From Fusibacter_A sp965140735 (GTDB taxonomy: Bacteria > Bacillota > Clostridia > Peptostreptococcales > Acidaminobacteraceae): 64,000 nt of DNA. Below are positions 1-7,766 of this stretch, one piece after another. The DNA lies in assembly GCA_965140735.1 (NCBI GenBank), contig OZ223306.1:1550001-1614000 (forward strand), read 5' to 3'. Positions within the stretch are counted from its first letter, which is position 1; every line of letters starts with the position of its first letter. Under the pieces are notes generated by a model. That model saw only the letters and a list, made by a program, of their open reading frames with translations, had not been told where the DNA came from and made no database searches. The position numbers and the translations under genes are program-made.

Positions 1-513
1 AGGCGTAATTTCTATGTCAGTAAGCAGTGCTTGCATGTCCCCTGATAAAATAACATCAGCTGATTCAAAACGCACTTTAGTGGCGTAATCATCTCGTTCG
101 TCAATAATAGTCACATGATATTCCAGCAGTTTTGCCATCTTAGAGAGTACCATACCTATATGGCCAGCCCCAAAGATGATCAATGATTTGCCCACAGAAA
201 ACACTTTTATAAAAACATCCACAGCACCACCACAAGCCATACCAAGTGAGTTTTCATTTTCTTTAAGCGTCAATTCATAAGAAAATGCGGCTGAAGTTTG
301 ATTTTCAATGCAAGTAATGGCATCGTGCTTTGCCCTCTCTTCCACACCACCACCGCCTATTGTCCCTGCAAGAAGTGTCCCTTTGTGATCCACAAGCATC
401 ATACTGCCTCTATCACGTGGCCCACTACCCACTTTTTGAGTTACCGTCACAAGTGCAACGGCTTCTCTATGATCTATAGCACTTAATAATCTTTTTATGA
501 CTGCCGATTCCAT
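1..513 (-). CDS. XdhC/CoxI family protein, C-terminus cut by window edge
   Basis: XdhC-family proteins help insert molybdenum cofactor into xanthine dehydrogenase-type molybdoenzymes. The visible 171 codons start MESAVIKRLL. They carry the family's N-terminal domain (residues about 10-100, with IGGGGVEE near 52-59 and GMACGG near 91-96), then the start of a Rossmann fold (FGAGHIG near 114-120 and an acidic IIDERDD strand end near 136-142). The start codon follows an AGGAGG site closely. The gene reads off the left edge, so the C-terminal half is missing and any partner dehydrogenase would lie outside. It is divergent from the regulator at 806. A promoter-like pair TTGAAG / TATGAT with 17 bp between lies at 613-641 on this strand. 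The family call is firm; the client enzyme is unknown. Confidence 0.88.
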   Translation of the reverse strand, partial: MESAVIKRLLSAIDHREAVALVTVTQKVGSGPRDRGSMMLVDHKGTLLAGTIGGGGVEERAKHDAITCIENQTSAAFSYELTLKENENSLGMACGGAVDVFIKVFSVGKSLIIFGAGHIGMVLSKMAKLLEYHVTIIDERDDYATKVRFESADVILSGDMQALLTDIEITP

Positions 514-574
514 ATTGGCCTCCTGTATTTATATCCAATCAGACTCGCTCTCTTTTCTTACCAGAAAGAGACAT
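514..574 (-). other. Structured 5' leader of the XdhC-type gene
   Basis: On the minus strand the leader just before the ribosome binding site can fold. An outer stem CCAAT / ATTGG encloses an inner hairpin whose arms contain CTCTTTCT and AGAAAAGAG with a GGTA loop. I do not recognise it as a known riboswitch class. It may simply be a stable leader hairpin. Confidence 0.3.
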
Positions 575-612
575 TGGGCCCAACTCACTACTTTCGTAAT
601 TCTTATACTATT

Positions 613-641
613 ATCATAACCTTATAAGCCCCCATCTTCAA
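613..641 (-). promoter_or_regulatory. Promoter-like pair upstream of the XdhC-type gene
   Basis: TTGAAG (-35) and TATGAT (-10) are separated by 17 bp on the minus strand, about 100 bp before the start codon at 513. Spacing is ideal for a housekeeping sigma factor and both hexamers are near consensus. Confidence 0.45.
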
Positions 642-697
642 GCACTTTATCCACATGGCCCATCAGTCCATTTGGGACTCAGGGGCTATTTTTTTTA
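627..697 (+). terminator. Terminator-like hairpin in the leader of the regulator gene
   Basis: The stem AGCCCC / GGGGCT encloses a smaller hairpin (AGTCC / GGACT) and is followed by eight T residues after TA. It is an intrinsic terminator by shape. No plus-strand gene lies upstream, so it would act on a transcript that starts within about 100 bp, or on antisense read-through from the XdhC-type gene. It could be an attenuator for the gene at 806. Confidence 0.5.
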
Positions 698-805
698 AAC
701 ATAGATTGCGAATGTACTTAACTTACTATATAATTTATAATCAAATAATAGATTATAAGCAATAGAACAAATTTTATTAGGTTTTAGTAAGAAAGGGGTG
801 ACCCC

Positions 806-2140
806 ATGAAGATAGGTTTTCTTGGATCAAATATAAGAATTAAAGATATCCAAAAATTATTTAGCACACTTTTTACGAATATTACACCTATTTATCTTGT
901 GGACAATTTCGTTTATTATCAAGAGGACATAGCGCATAAACTTGATGAAATGAAGCCTGGTTTGGATGGGTTTATATTTTTAGGAGAACTTCAATATGAG
1001 CACTACAATTATATTTTTGCACAAGAAATTCCTTGCACTTATTTAAAGAAAGATTGGTCTTCACTTCAAATTGCACTGTTAAAAGGTTCTTTAAGAAACT
1101 TAGATTTTAGAAATGTCAGTATTGACAGCTATACCCGTTCAGAGCTTCAACATCTCTTTATCGATTTGGATCTGTCTCCTTCTGAAAATAACATCCGTTT
1201 TATTTCACGTAGACGCTTTGATAAATCTTATATTGCAAAGGTATCTGAAGAACACCTCCTGCTCTACAACTCAAAGGCCGTAAAGGGTTGTGTCACTGCA
1301 TTGCACCCTGTCTATAAATTATTGTTAGCTGCAAAAATCCCTTGTGTTTATGTTAGGCCAAGTACAGAGGTCATCATAAAAACCATTAATTCTATTATTG
1401 AACAAAGTAATTTTCGAAAGAATACCATTGGACATACAGCCATTTTAATCGTTAAAATAATTCCTAAGAAAGAATACTCCTATGTACGCAGAGATGAGTA
1501 TTTGTATATGCATGAAAAAATAAAAGTGGCTGAAGAAATTTATTATTTTGCTAGAAATACAAAAGCTGCAGTTGTAAGTGAATCTAATGATAAATATACC
1601 ATTTTGATGAACAAATCTGATTTATTGGAGTATACCCAGGGATTTCAATGTTTCTATCTTGTGAATTCTATCAATGCCAATACCAATTGTGATGTCAACA
1701 TCGGCATCGGATATGGTTTTGACCCCAGCGAAGCAAAGCACAATGCCAGCATAGCCATAGACCGATTGGATGATTCATATTCAAATCTTGTCTATATCGT
1801 CCCTTATGAGAACTCGGTAATTGGTCCTTTAGAATTTATACAGAATGATTTCTCTTCAGAAAAAAGAGTGGAAGAAAAATTGATTCTAGAAATTTCTAAA
1901 AAAACTGGAATATCTCAGACGATGCTTTATGATCTATATATTCTCATGGAGAAACAAAAGAAAAATAGTTTTACGTCGCCTGAGCTTTCCAAGAATTTAG
2001 GCATCTCTCAGCGCAGTTCAAATAGACTTCTATTAAAACTAGAAGAATCAAAATATGCTGTTCATGCTGGTAAACAGTTAACTGGTAAATCAGGTCGTCC
2101 AAGTGATATCTATGAGATCACCTTAACCAAGACAAATTAA
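806..2140 (+). CDS. Transcriptional regulator with cyclase-fold domain and winged helix
   Basis: A 444-residue protein of three parts. The N-terminal about 210 residues have no motif I recognise. A middle domain (about 215-345) resembles the GGDEF/GTP-cyclohydrolase III fold: it has VNIGIGYG followed by EAKHNASIAIDRL, as seen after the active loop of such cyclases, but no GGDEF signature. A C-terminal winged helix (about 365-440) includes SPELSKNLGISQRSSNRLL. It is probably a DNA-binding regulator that senses a ligand through a degenerate nucleotide-cyclase fold. It starts behind AAAGGGGTG and lies 30 bp before the transporter gene, so it probably controls the cluster that follows. The specific family name is not known to me. 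Regulator is a confident call; ligand and targets are inference. Confidence 0.65.
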   Translation: MKIGFLGSNIRIKDIQKLFSTLFTNITPIYLVDNFVYYQEDIAHKLDEMKPGLDGFIFLGELQYEHYNYIFAQEIPCTYLKKDWSSLQIALLKGSLRNLDFRNVSIDSYTRSELQHLFIDLDLSPSENNIRFISRRRFDKSYIAKVSEEHLLLYNSKAVKGCVTALHPVYKLLLAAKIPCVYVRPSTEVIIKTINSIIEQSNFRKNTIGHTAILIVKIIPKKEYSYVRRDEYLYMHEKIKVAEEIYYFARNTKAAVVSESNDKYTILMNKSDLLEYTQGFQCFYLVNSINANTNCDVNIGIGYGFDPSEAKHNASIAIDRLDDSYSNLVYIVPYENSVIGPLEFIQNDFSSEKRVEEKLILEISKKTGISQTMLYDLYILMEKQKKNSFTSPELSKNLGISQRSSNRLLLKLEESKYAVHAGKQLTGKSGRPSDIYEITLTKTN

Positions 2141-2170
2141 ATTTAAAGCTATAAGAAAAAGGAGCTAATT

Positions 2171-3088
2171 GTGAGCTATTCAAAAATTGTATCAGAAATC
2201 TTCATACTCATTATCTATGTCATCATCGGTTACTATGCTAAAAAAAGAAAATTTATTACAGATGCAGGTAGTAAAGATATCAGTAAGATTGTAGTCAATA
2301 TTGCCATGCCTCTATTGGTTGTATCTGCCATCAATATTGACTACAAAACAGAATATGTCCAAAATATGATCATTATTGCGATCTGTGCATTTCTTTATTT
2401 ATCTACTGTTTCTTTTATCAGTGCTAAACTTGCCCCACGTATTACAAAAAAAACAGCACATGCCAAGTCAATTCGATATGCGATGACTTTTGGCAATACT
2501 GTTTTTCTTGGCTACCCTATAAGTTATGCTCTTTTTGGCGAACTCGGCATGCTCTATACCTCAGTCTATGTTGCTATGCAAAATATTTTTCAGTGGACAG
2601 TGGGCGTTCATATTTTTAAACAAGAAAAATTTGAACTTAAATCGCTTAAAAGGCTCATTAATCCAGGTTTGATCGCCATTTTCATTGGTATGACCATGTT
2701 CTTTCTCGGCATTGAGACACCACCCTACTTACAGCGAGTTATTAAAGGCGTTGGTGCGATCTCTGTACCACTGGCACTAATGGTTATTGGCGCCACACTT
2801 GCTGAGTATCCATTAAAGGAGATCATAAGAGACCGTGAAGCACAAGTGGTTTCCATTATAAAATCGGTTGTTTTTCCAGCACTTCTCTTATCAGCGCTAT
2901 TTTTTGTACCGATTAACTCCATGCTTAAAGCTATTTTAATCATACAAACGGCAGCCCCTGTCCAAGCATCGGCTGCCTTATTTGCAAAAAACTTTGGTGG
3001 TGAATCCGGCATAGTTGCAAAATGTGTCGCCATCACAACACTTCTATGCACCATTACAATACCACTTTTTTTATTGTTTGTTCAGTAA
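2171..3088 (+). CDS. AEC family (auxin efflux carrier-type) permease
   Basis: A 305-residue integral membrane protein with about ten hydrophobic segments in two halves, as in the AEC/bile-acid-sodium-symporter superfamily. Typical features are the opening segment with a Tyr-Ala-Lys-Lys loop, the segment ISKIVVNIAMPLLVVSAI, and the second-half helices around PVQASAALFAKNFGG. The start is a GTG eight bases behind AAGGAG. It follows the regulator at 806 by 30 bp and is likely co-transcribed. AEC proteins export or exchange small organic acids and related compounds. In this context it may move a substrate or product of the neighbouring M20 peptidase or CoA-transferase. Confidence 0.85.
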   Translation: MSYSKIVSEIFILIIYVIIGYYAKKRKFITDAGSKDISKIVVNIAMPLLVVSAINIDYKTEYVQNMIIIAICAFLYLSTVSFISAKLAPRITKKTAHAKSIRYAMTFGNTVFLGYPISYALFGELGMLYTSVYVAMQNIFQWTVGVHIFKQEKFELKSLKRLINPGLIAIFIGMTMFFLGIETPPYLQRVIKGVGAISVPLALMVIGATLAEYPLKEIIRDREAQVVSIIKSVVFPALLLSALFFVPINSMLKAILIIQTAAPVQASAALFAKNFGGESGIVAKCVAITTLLCTITIPLFLLFVQ

Positions 3089-3137
3089 TATTCAAACACA
3101 CATTTAGAGATTTTAAAATTACAATTTATTCAATGTG

Positions 3138-4313
3138 TTAGTCTAAAAAAGATTTTATATTCTCAGACTCTAGAATGGCATCAGTGATGAGTACAATACG
3201 TTCGATTGCAGAATCCACAAGTGCATATTCCCTATTCGTATGATTCCATTCACCTTTAACACCCATACTACAAAGGCAAGGCACACCAGCTATCGTTATA
3301 AAAGCGGCGTCTGAAGAACCACCAATGTGGATGGCTTCCGTCTCACCAAATCCATTTTTTACCGATATTGAATTCACAAATTCATAAGCTTTTTGGTTAA
3401 TCTTGTTTGAAAATGGAGGGAACCCGCCATCTATAAAGACTTCACCTGTTGTGCCTTCGACTTTGCTTGTCCCTACAATTTGTTTGATGTCATTAAGGAT
3501 ATCGTCTTTTAAATCCACATCATTATATCTGATATCAATTTCAATTTCAGCATAGTCTGGTACTGCATTGGCCACGGTACCACCTTTAATCGTTCCAACA
3601 GAGAAAGTCACATCTTCATATTTGCTGTTTAAAGCTTGTATATCTAAAATATTATGTGCCATTTCTTGGATTGCGTTGATACCATCGCTAAAGTTGGCAC
3701 CAGCATGTGCTGATTTTCCTTTAGTAGCAACTCTACAAGCGATTCTACCTTTTCTTGCAACTGTAATTGAGCTACCAACGATCCCAGTTTCCATATTGAA
3801 AGCCAATTTGCTTCCTTTACTCTCATCCTGCATCAATTGACCTTGATCAGAATGTTCGTGGCCATGTTCTTCATCACCACTGATTATAACTTTAATTGGT
3901 TTTTTATACTCTAAAGCTTTAAGCAATTTGAGAATATAAAAAATGAGATTCACGCCACCTTTCATATCGAGTACGCCAGGACCAAATACTTTCCCGTTTT
4001 CTTCTCTAAAAGGATTTTCTTTTATAAAACCATCTTTAAAAACGGTATCCATGTGACCTGTTAGCAAAATACACTCACTAGGATCGCCCTCTCCGTATTC
4101 AGCAATAAGTAAAGGGCCCGCTTTTTCATATTCATGAATTCTTGTGCTTAAACCTATACTTTCAAGCTCACTTCTTATAAAATCACATACTGAACTGACG
4201 CCTTTAGGATTATGCGTAAAACTTTCAATTTCAACAATTTCCTTCCAAGTTTTAAGTACAGATTCCTTATTAATTTTGCACGTTTCCATAGCTTTCAAAA
4301 TAACTGGATTCAT
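3138..4313 (-). CDS. M20 family metallopeptidase (glutamate carboxypeptidase-like)
   Basis: A 391-residue cytosolic zinc peptidase or deacylase of the M20/M28 superfamily, close to carboxypeptidase G2 and ArgE/DapE types. Visible motifs are LLTGHMDTVF (metal His and Asp, about 83-92), GPGVLDMKGG (bridging Asp, about 111-120), ISGDEEHG (catalytic Glu pair, about 144-151) and HIGGSSDAAF near residue 330. Such enzymes remove an acyl or aminoacyl group from amino acids, peptides or folyl/benzoyl glutamates. It has no signal peptide. The start follows GAGGTGG. It is opposite in direction to both neighbours but lies inside the same apparent catabolic cluster. The substrate cannot be told from sequence. 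Confidence 0.85.
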   Translation of the reverse strand: MNPVILKAMETCKINKESVLKTWKEIVEIESFTHNPKGVSSVCDFIRSELESIGLSTRIHEYEKAGPLLIAEYGEGDPSECILLTGHMDTVFKDGFIKENPFREENGKVFGPGVLDMKGGVNLIFYILKLLKALEYKKPIKVIISGDEEHGHEHSDQGQLMQDESKGSKLAFNMETGIVGSSITVARKGRIACRVATKGKSAHAGANFSDGINAIQEMAHNILDIQALNSKYEDVTFSVGTIKGGTVANAVPDYAEIEIDIRYNDVDLKDDILNDIKQIVGTSKVEGTTGEVFIDGGFPPFSNKINQKAYEFVNSISVKNGFGETEAIHIGGSSDAAFITIAGVPCLCSMGVKGEWNHTNREYALVDSAIERIVLITDAILESENIKSFLD

Positions 4314-4533
4314 TCTGCCACCTCTTTCTTTATATTTAAATTCATTATAGTGGTATTCACAATAGCCTAATAGTGACTAAAATCTGTCCGTAATACAAAT
4401 ACTTATTTTTTAAAGTATTCAAATTTCAATCCAAAACAATTTTAGACATATTATAGCTTATTTTAAGACTCCAGTTTTTCTGTTAATATTTTGTTAATAT
4501 TTATCGACAAAGTGTTAATAAAAATTAGGGGTT

Positions 4534-4554
4534 TTGTTAACAATTATGAATTGT
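4534..4554. promoter_or_regulatory. Palindromes in the M20/YfcC divergent promoter region
   Basis: The perfect palindrome TTGTTAACAA (4534-4543) runs straight into a second inverted repeat, ACAATT-ATG-AATTGT (4540-4554). Both lie 33-54 bp before the start of the transporter at 4588. The region also has several TTGTTAAT/TGTTAAT half-like copies (about 4485-4520). This is where a regulator, possibly the product of the gene at 806, might bind. No protein-site pairing is shown by the sequence alone. Confidence 0.35.
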
Positions 4555-4587
4555 GGGTAAAAAAAATAAATTATAGGGAGTGATATT

Positions 4588-5970
4588 ATGACGAGTTCTA
4601 CTCAAAAATCAAAGAGAAAATTTAAAACGCCAGATACGTATGTACTGTTGGTATTTTTTATTCTCGGGGCTGCTCTGCTGACATATATCTTACCAGCAGG
4701 GACTTATGAAATGTTTGAAGGTACAAAAACGCTTGATCCAAACTCATTTCATTTTATTGAACGTACACCTGTAAGTCCTTTTGGTGCAATTTTGTCCATT
4801 TCTGAAGGGATGAGCAAAGCTGCATCCATTATTTTCACAGTTTTTTTAGTTTCTGGGGCTTTTAAAATTATTAATGACACTGGCTCAATCGATTCTGCTA
4901 TTGATTCCCTTGCAAAACGTTTAAAGGACAAAGTTATCATTTTAATTCCTATTGTTATGATCTGTATGTCTGCATTGGGTTATCTTGGCATTATCGTTAA
5001 TCAAACCATTGTCTTTATTCCTATCGGGTTACTTATTGCTAGAAAACTTAAGATGGACCCTCTTGTGGGACTATCTATGATGTATCTTGCAACATACTCT
5101 GGTTTTATAGGATCAGGTATGGGACCATTTACTGTCCTTGTGGCTCAAAAAATAGCTGGTTTGCCATTGACATCTGGAATTGCTTTTAGAACTGTAGTGT
5201 TCGTATGTCTGCTTTCAACAGCTATTATCTACCTAATGCGCTATGCTAAAAAAGTCATGAATGATCCTTCTCAGTCTATTTTGGGCACAGATTACGAATG
5301 GGCGATTGAAGAACATCAAACTGCAAACTTTAGCATTCAACACAAACTTGTTTTAGTAACTCTATTCTTAACATTTGCTGTTTATATCTACGGCGTTCAA
5401 AACTACAAATGGGGACTAGGACAACTTAATACCGTTATTATTCTACTTGCTATTTTTAGTGGTGTTGTTTCTGGAATGCCTCTTGATAAAATGAGTAAAT
5501 CATTTGTAGATGGTTGTAAAATGGCTGTATTTTCAGCATTATTGATTGGTTTTGCAACTGCGATATCTATTGTCCTTTCAAAAGGTAATGTTATCCACAC
5601 GATCATCTACTATTGCTCTATGCCACTTAGTCATCTTTCAGCTTATTTCTCAGCTCTATTTATGTTCTTCTTCAACTGGGGCTTTAACTTCTTCGTCCCA
5701 TCTGGTAGTGGACAAGCAGCTGTTGTTATGCCAATTCTTGCACCACTAAGTGATGTAATCGGCTTATCTAAACAAGTTACTGTATCTGCTTATAAATACG
5801 GCGATGGTATCACTAACTTAATCATCCCAACTTCAGGTACTCTAATGGGATTCATTGGTCTTGCTAAAGTGCCATATGAAAAATGGTTAAAATTTATATT
5901 ACCTTTAATCGGTATTTGGACAGCTATTGCAGCAACTGCATTGCTCATTGGTGTTGCAACAGGATTCTAA
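4588..5970 (+). CDS. YfcC family transporter
   Basis: A 460-residue polytopic membrane protein with about 11-12 hydrophobic segments. The N-terminus has the family hallmark: a short basic tail, TYVLLVFFILGAALLTYILP, then AGTYE. The second half has the conserved re-entrant region FNWGFNFFVPSGSGQAAVVMP and the late motif DGITNLIIPTSGTLMG. YfcC/ArcD-like members of the ion transporter superfamily are thought to carry amino acids or C4-dicarboxylates. Here the partner M20 peptidase and CoA-transferase suggest an amide, peptide or acid substrate. The start follows GGGAG. A hairpin at 6012-6050 separates it from the next gene. Confidence 0.85.
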   Translation: MTSSTQKSKRKFKTPDTYVLLVFFILGAALLTYILPAGTYEMFEGTKTLDPNSFHFIERTPVSPFGAILSISEGMSKAASIIFTVFLVSGAFKIINDTGSIDSAIDSLAKRLKDKVIILIPIVMICMSALGYLGIIVNQTIVFIPIGLLIARKLKMDPLVGLSMMYLATYSGFIGSGMGPFTVLVAQKIAGLPLTSGIAFRTVVFVCLLSTAIIYLMRYAKKVMNDPSQSILGTDYEWAIEEHQTANFSIQHKLVLVTLFLTFAVYIYGVQNYKWGLGQLNTVIILLAIFSGVVSGMPLDKMSKSFVDGCKMAVFSALLIGFATAISIVLSKGNVIHTIIYYCSMPLSHLSAYFSALFMFFFNWGFNFFVPSGSGQAAVVMPILAPLSDVIGLSKQVTVSAYKYGDGITNLIIPTSGTLMGFIGLAKVPYEKWLKFILPLIGIWTAIAATALLIGVATGF

Positions 5971-6011
5971 AAACCTAAACAACTCATATACTTTATATAG
6001 ACTACCTAAAA

Positions 6012-6050
6012 TGATGACTGTGCATGCCCTAAAGCACAGTTATCATTTTG
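6012..6050 (+). terminator. Hairpin between transporter and CoA-transferase genes
   Basis: Arms TGATGACTGTGC (6012-6023) and GCACAGTTATCA (6034-6045) pair with one internal mismatch and are followed by TTTTG. The tail is short, so it may be a partial terminator that lowers expression of the downstream gene, or a processing hairpin. Confidence 0.5.
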
Positions 6051-6093
6051 TCAAAATTAGTGAACAAAAGAGACAAAATAAGGAGGCTTTATT

Positions 6094-7281
6094 ATGGAAC
6101 AAGCACTAAAAGACATCAAAATACTAGATTTAACGCGCGTTTTAGCAGGACCCTATTGTACCATGATCCTCGCAGATATGGGCGCAGATGTCATCAAAAT
6201 TGAAGCACCTAATAAAGGCGATGATTCTAGGCAGTTCGGCCCCTATGTAAACGGTGAAAGTGCTTACTTCATGAGCATTAATCGAAACAAGAGAAGTATC
6301 ACACTTAATTTAAAAAATCCAGAAGCCAAAAAAGAGTTTTTTAAACTTATAAAACAGGTAGATGTGGTTACCGAAAACTTTAAACCTGGAACTATGGAAA
6401 AATTAGGCCTTGGCTATGAAGTACTCAAAACCATAAATCCTCAGATTATCTATGCTGCTACCTCTGGTTTTGGCCATTCAGGGCCTTATAGCGCACGACC
6501 TGCATACGACGGTGTCGTTCAAGCTATGGGAGGCATCATGAGTATCACTGGTCAAAAAGGAGGCAAACCCACTCGTGTAGGGCCTTCTGTTGGCGATATC
6601 ATGGCAGGGATGTTTACAGCGATTGGTATATTAGGTGCGCTACATTACAGAACTGAACACGGCATCGGACAAAAGATAGATGTGAGTATGCTTGACTGCC
6701 AAGTGGCGATCCTTGAAAATGCCATCTCTAGATATATGGCAACGGGAGTATCTCCAAAACCACAAGGCAATCGCCATGCTTCAATTGTACCATTTGAACC
6801 TTTTGACACTGCAGATGGCGAAATCATGATTGCAGTTGGTAATGATTCTATTTGGCAAAAATTTTGTACCCAAATTCAAAGAGAAGATTTGATCTCAAAT
6901 GCATTATATGCCACCAATCCATTGCGTGCAGAAAATTATGAATCGCTTAGTCCGATCCTCATAGACATCATAAAAACCAAAACGACTTCAGAATGGCAAA
7001 CCATTTTTGATACAAATGGTATTCCAAATGGTCCTATAAATAACATAGAAAGTGTTGTAAACGATCCCCAAGTTAAGCAAAGAGAAATGATCGTTGAAAT
7101 GGACCATCCGGTTGCCAACAAAGTCAGAATTCCAGGTGTTCCTATTAAAATGAGCGTTACTCAAGGTGCTGTTCACAAAGCGTCTCCACTTCTTGGAGAA
7201 GATACAAATGACATCCTTAAAACCATGAACGGGTTAACCGATGCTGAGATAGAAACACTCAAAAAAATAGGGGCAATATAA
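6094..7281 (+). CDS. Family III CoA-transferase (CaiB/BaiF)
   Basis: A 395-residue protein with full-length similarity in pattern to formyl-CoA/carnitine CoA-transferases. It opens with IKILDLTRVLAGPYCTMILADMGADVIKIE. It also has NRNKRSITLNLKNPE (residues about 65-80), DVVTENFKPGTMEKLGLGY (about 90-108), the SGFGHSGPYS glycine loop (about 126-135) and GQKIDVSMLDCQVA (about 190-203). These enzymes move CoA between two carboxylic acids, usually to activate a substrate for catabolism. It has a strong AAGGAGG site and closes the gene cluster 806-7281. The acid it activates is unknown. Confidence 0.9.
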   Translation: MEQALKDIKILDLTRVLAGPYCTMILADMGADVIKIEAPNKGDDSRQFGPYVNGESAYFMSINRNKRSITLNLKNPEAKKEFFKLIKQVDVVTENFKPGTMEKLGLGYEVLKTINPQIIYAATSGFGHSGPYSARPAYDGVVQAMGGIMSITGQKGGKPTRVGPSVGDIMAGMFTAIGILGALHYRTEHGIGQKIDVSMLDCQVAILENAISRYMATGVSPKPQGNRHASIVPFEPFDTADGEIMIAVGNDSIWQKFCTQIQREDLISNALYATNPLRAENYESLSPILIDIIKTKTTSEWQTIFDTNGIPNGPINNIESVVNDPQVKQREMIVEMDHPVANKVRIPGVPIKMSVTQGAVHKASPLLGEDTNDILKTMNGLTDAEIETLKKIGAI

Positions 7282-7766
7282 CGCCCTATTGACTTGATTT
7301 CATAAACTCTATTTATAGAGAAAACATAGTTTATAACGGTTTCACCAACAGTTTAATCACACGCGAAACCGTTATTTCCCCCATAGTTTTGTTGTACTTT
7401 AACTTACTGATGGCACAGCAAATCTAAATAATTACTCTGTTATTTTGTCCTTATATATTAACTTCTCTCAAAATTTCGGTACCCTCCTATGAAGCATATT
7501 GATTTCTAATCCATATGCACTCTCCACTAAAATAGGCTCACAAAATAATTGTATTGAGCTTTGGTCCATCCTGATCAAAGGTGTCCATTCGATTTGCAAG
7601 TCTCTGTTTTGTTGTTTGTTTACACTAAAATATAGACCTCAATTTTAGTTGAATATATCATGCTCGTGCCCCAATTTTTAAGATCATTCTCGTTTTAAAT
7701 CAAATATTTTATTTAACGGATAGAATAAGGGTATTATTAGAATAGTACAGCTCAAAGGAGATTGCT
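7282..7766. other. 485-bp intergenic stretch with inverted repeats
   Basis: No convincing gene is present. Two clear inverted repeats are. The first has 11-bp perfect arms ATAACGGTTTC and GAAACCGTTAT (7333-7375) around a 21-nt loop. The second has 8-bp arms ACTAAAAT and ATTTTAGT (7624-7649). A bulged hairpin also spans the stop codon of the CoA-transferase gene (about 7267-7290). None has a good T-tract, so none is a standard terminator. The gene at 7767 has its AAAGGAG site at the end of this stretch. Confidence 0.5.

Noticed and set aside
514..720. Purine or molybdenum-cofactor riboswitch before the XdhC-type gene
   Set aside because: The leader can fold, but I could not find the conserved core of either class.
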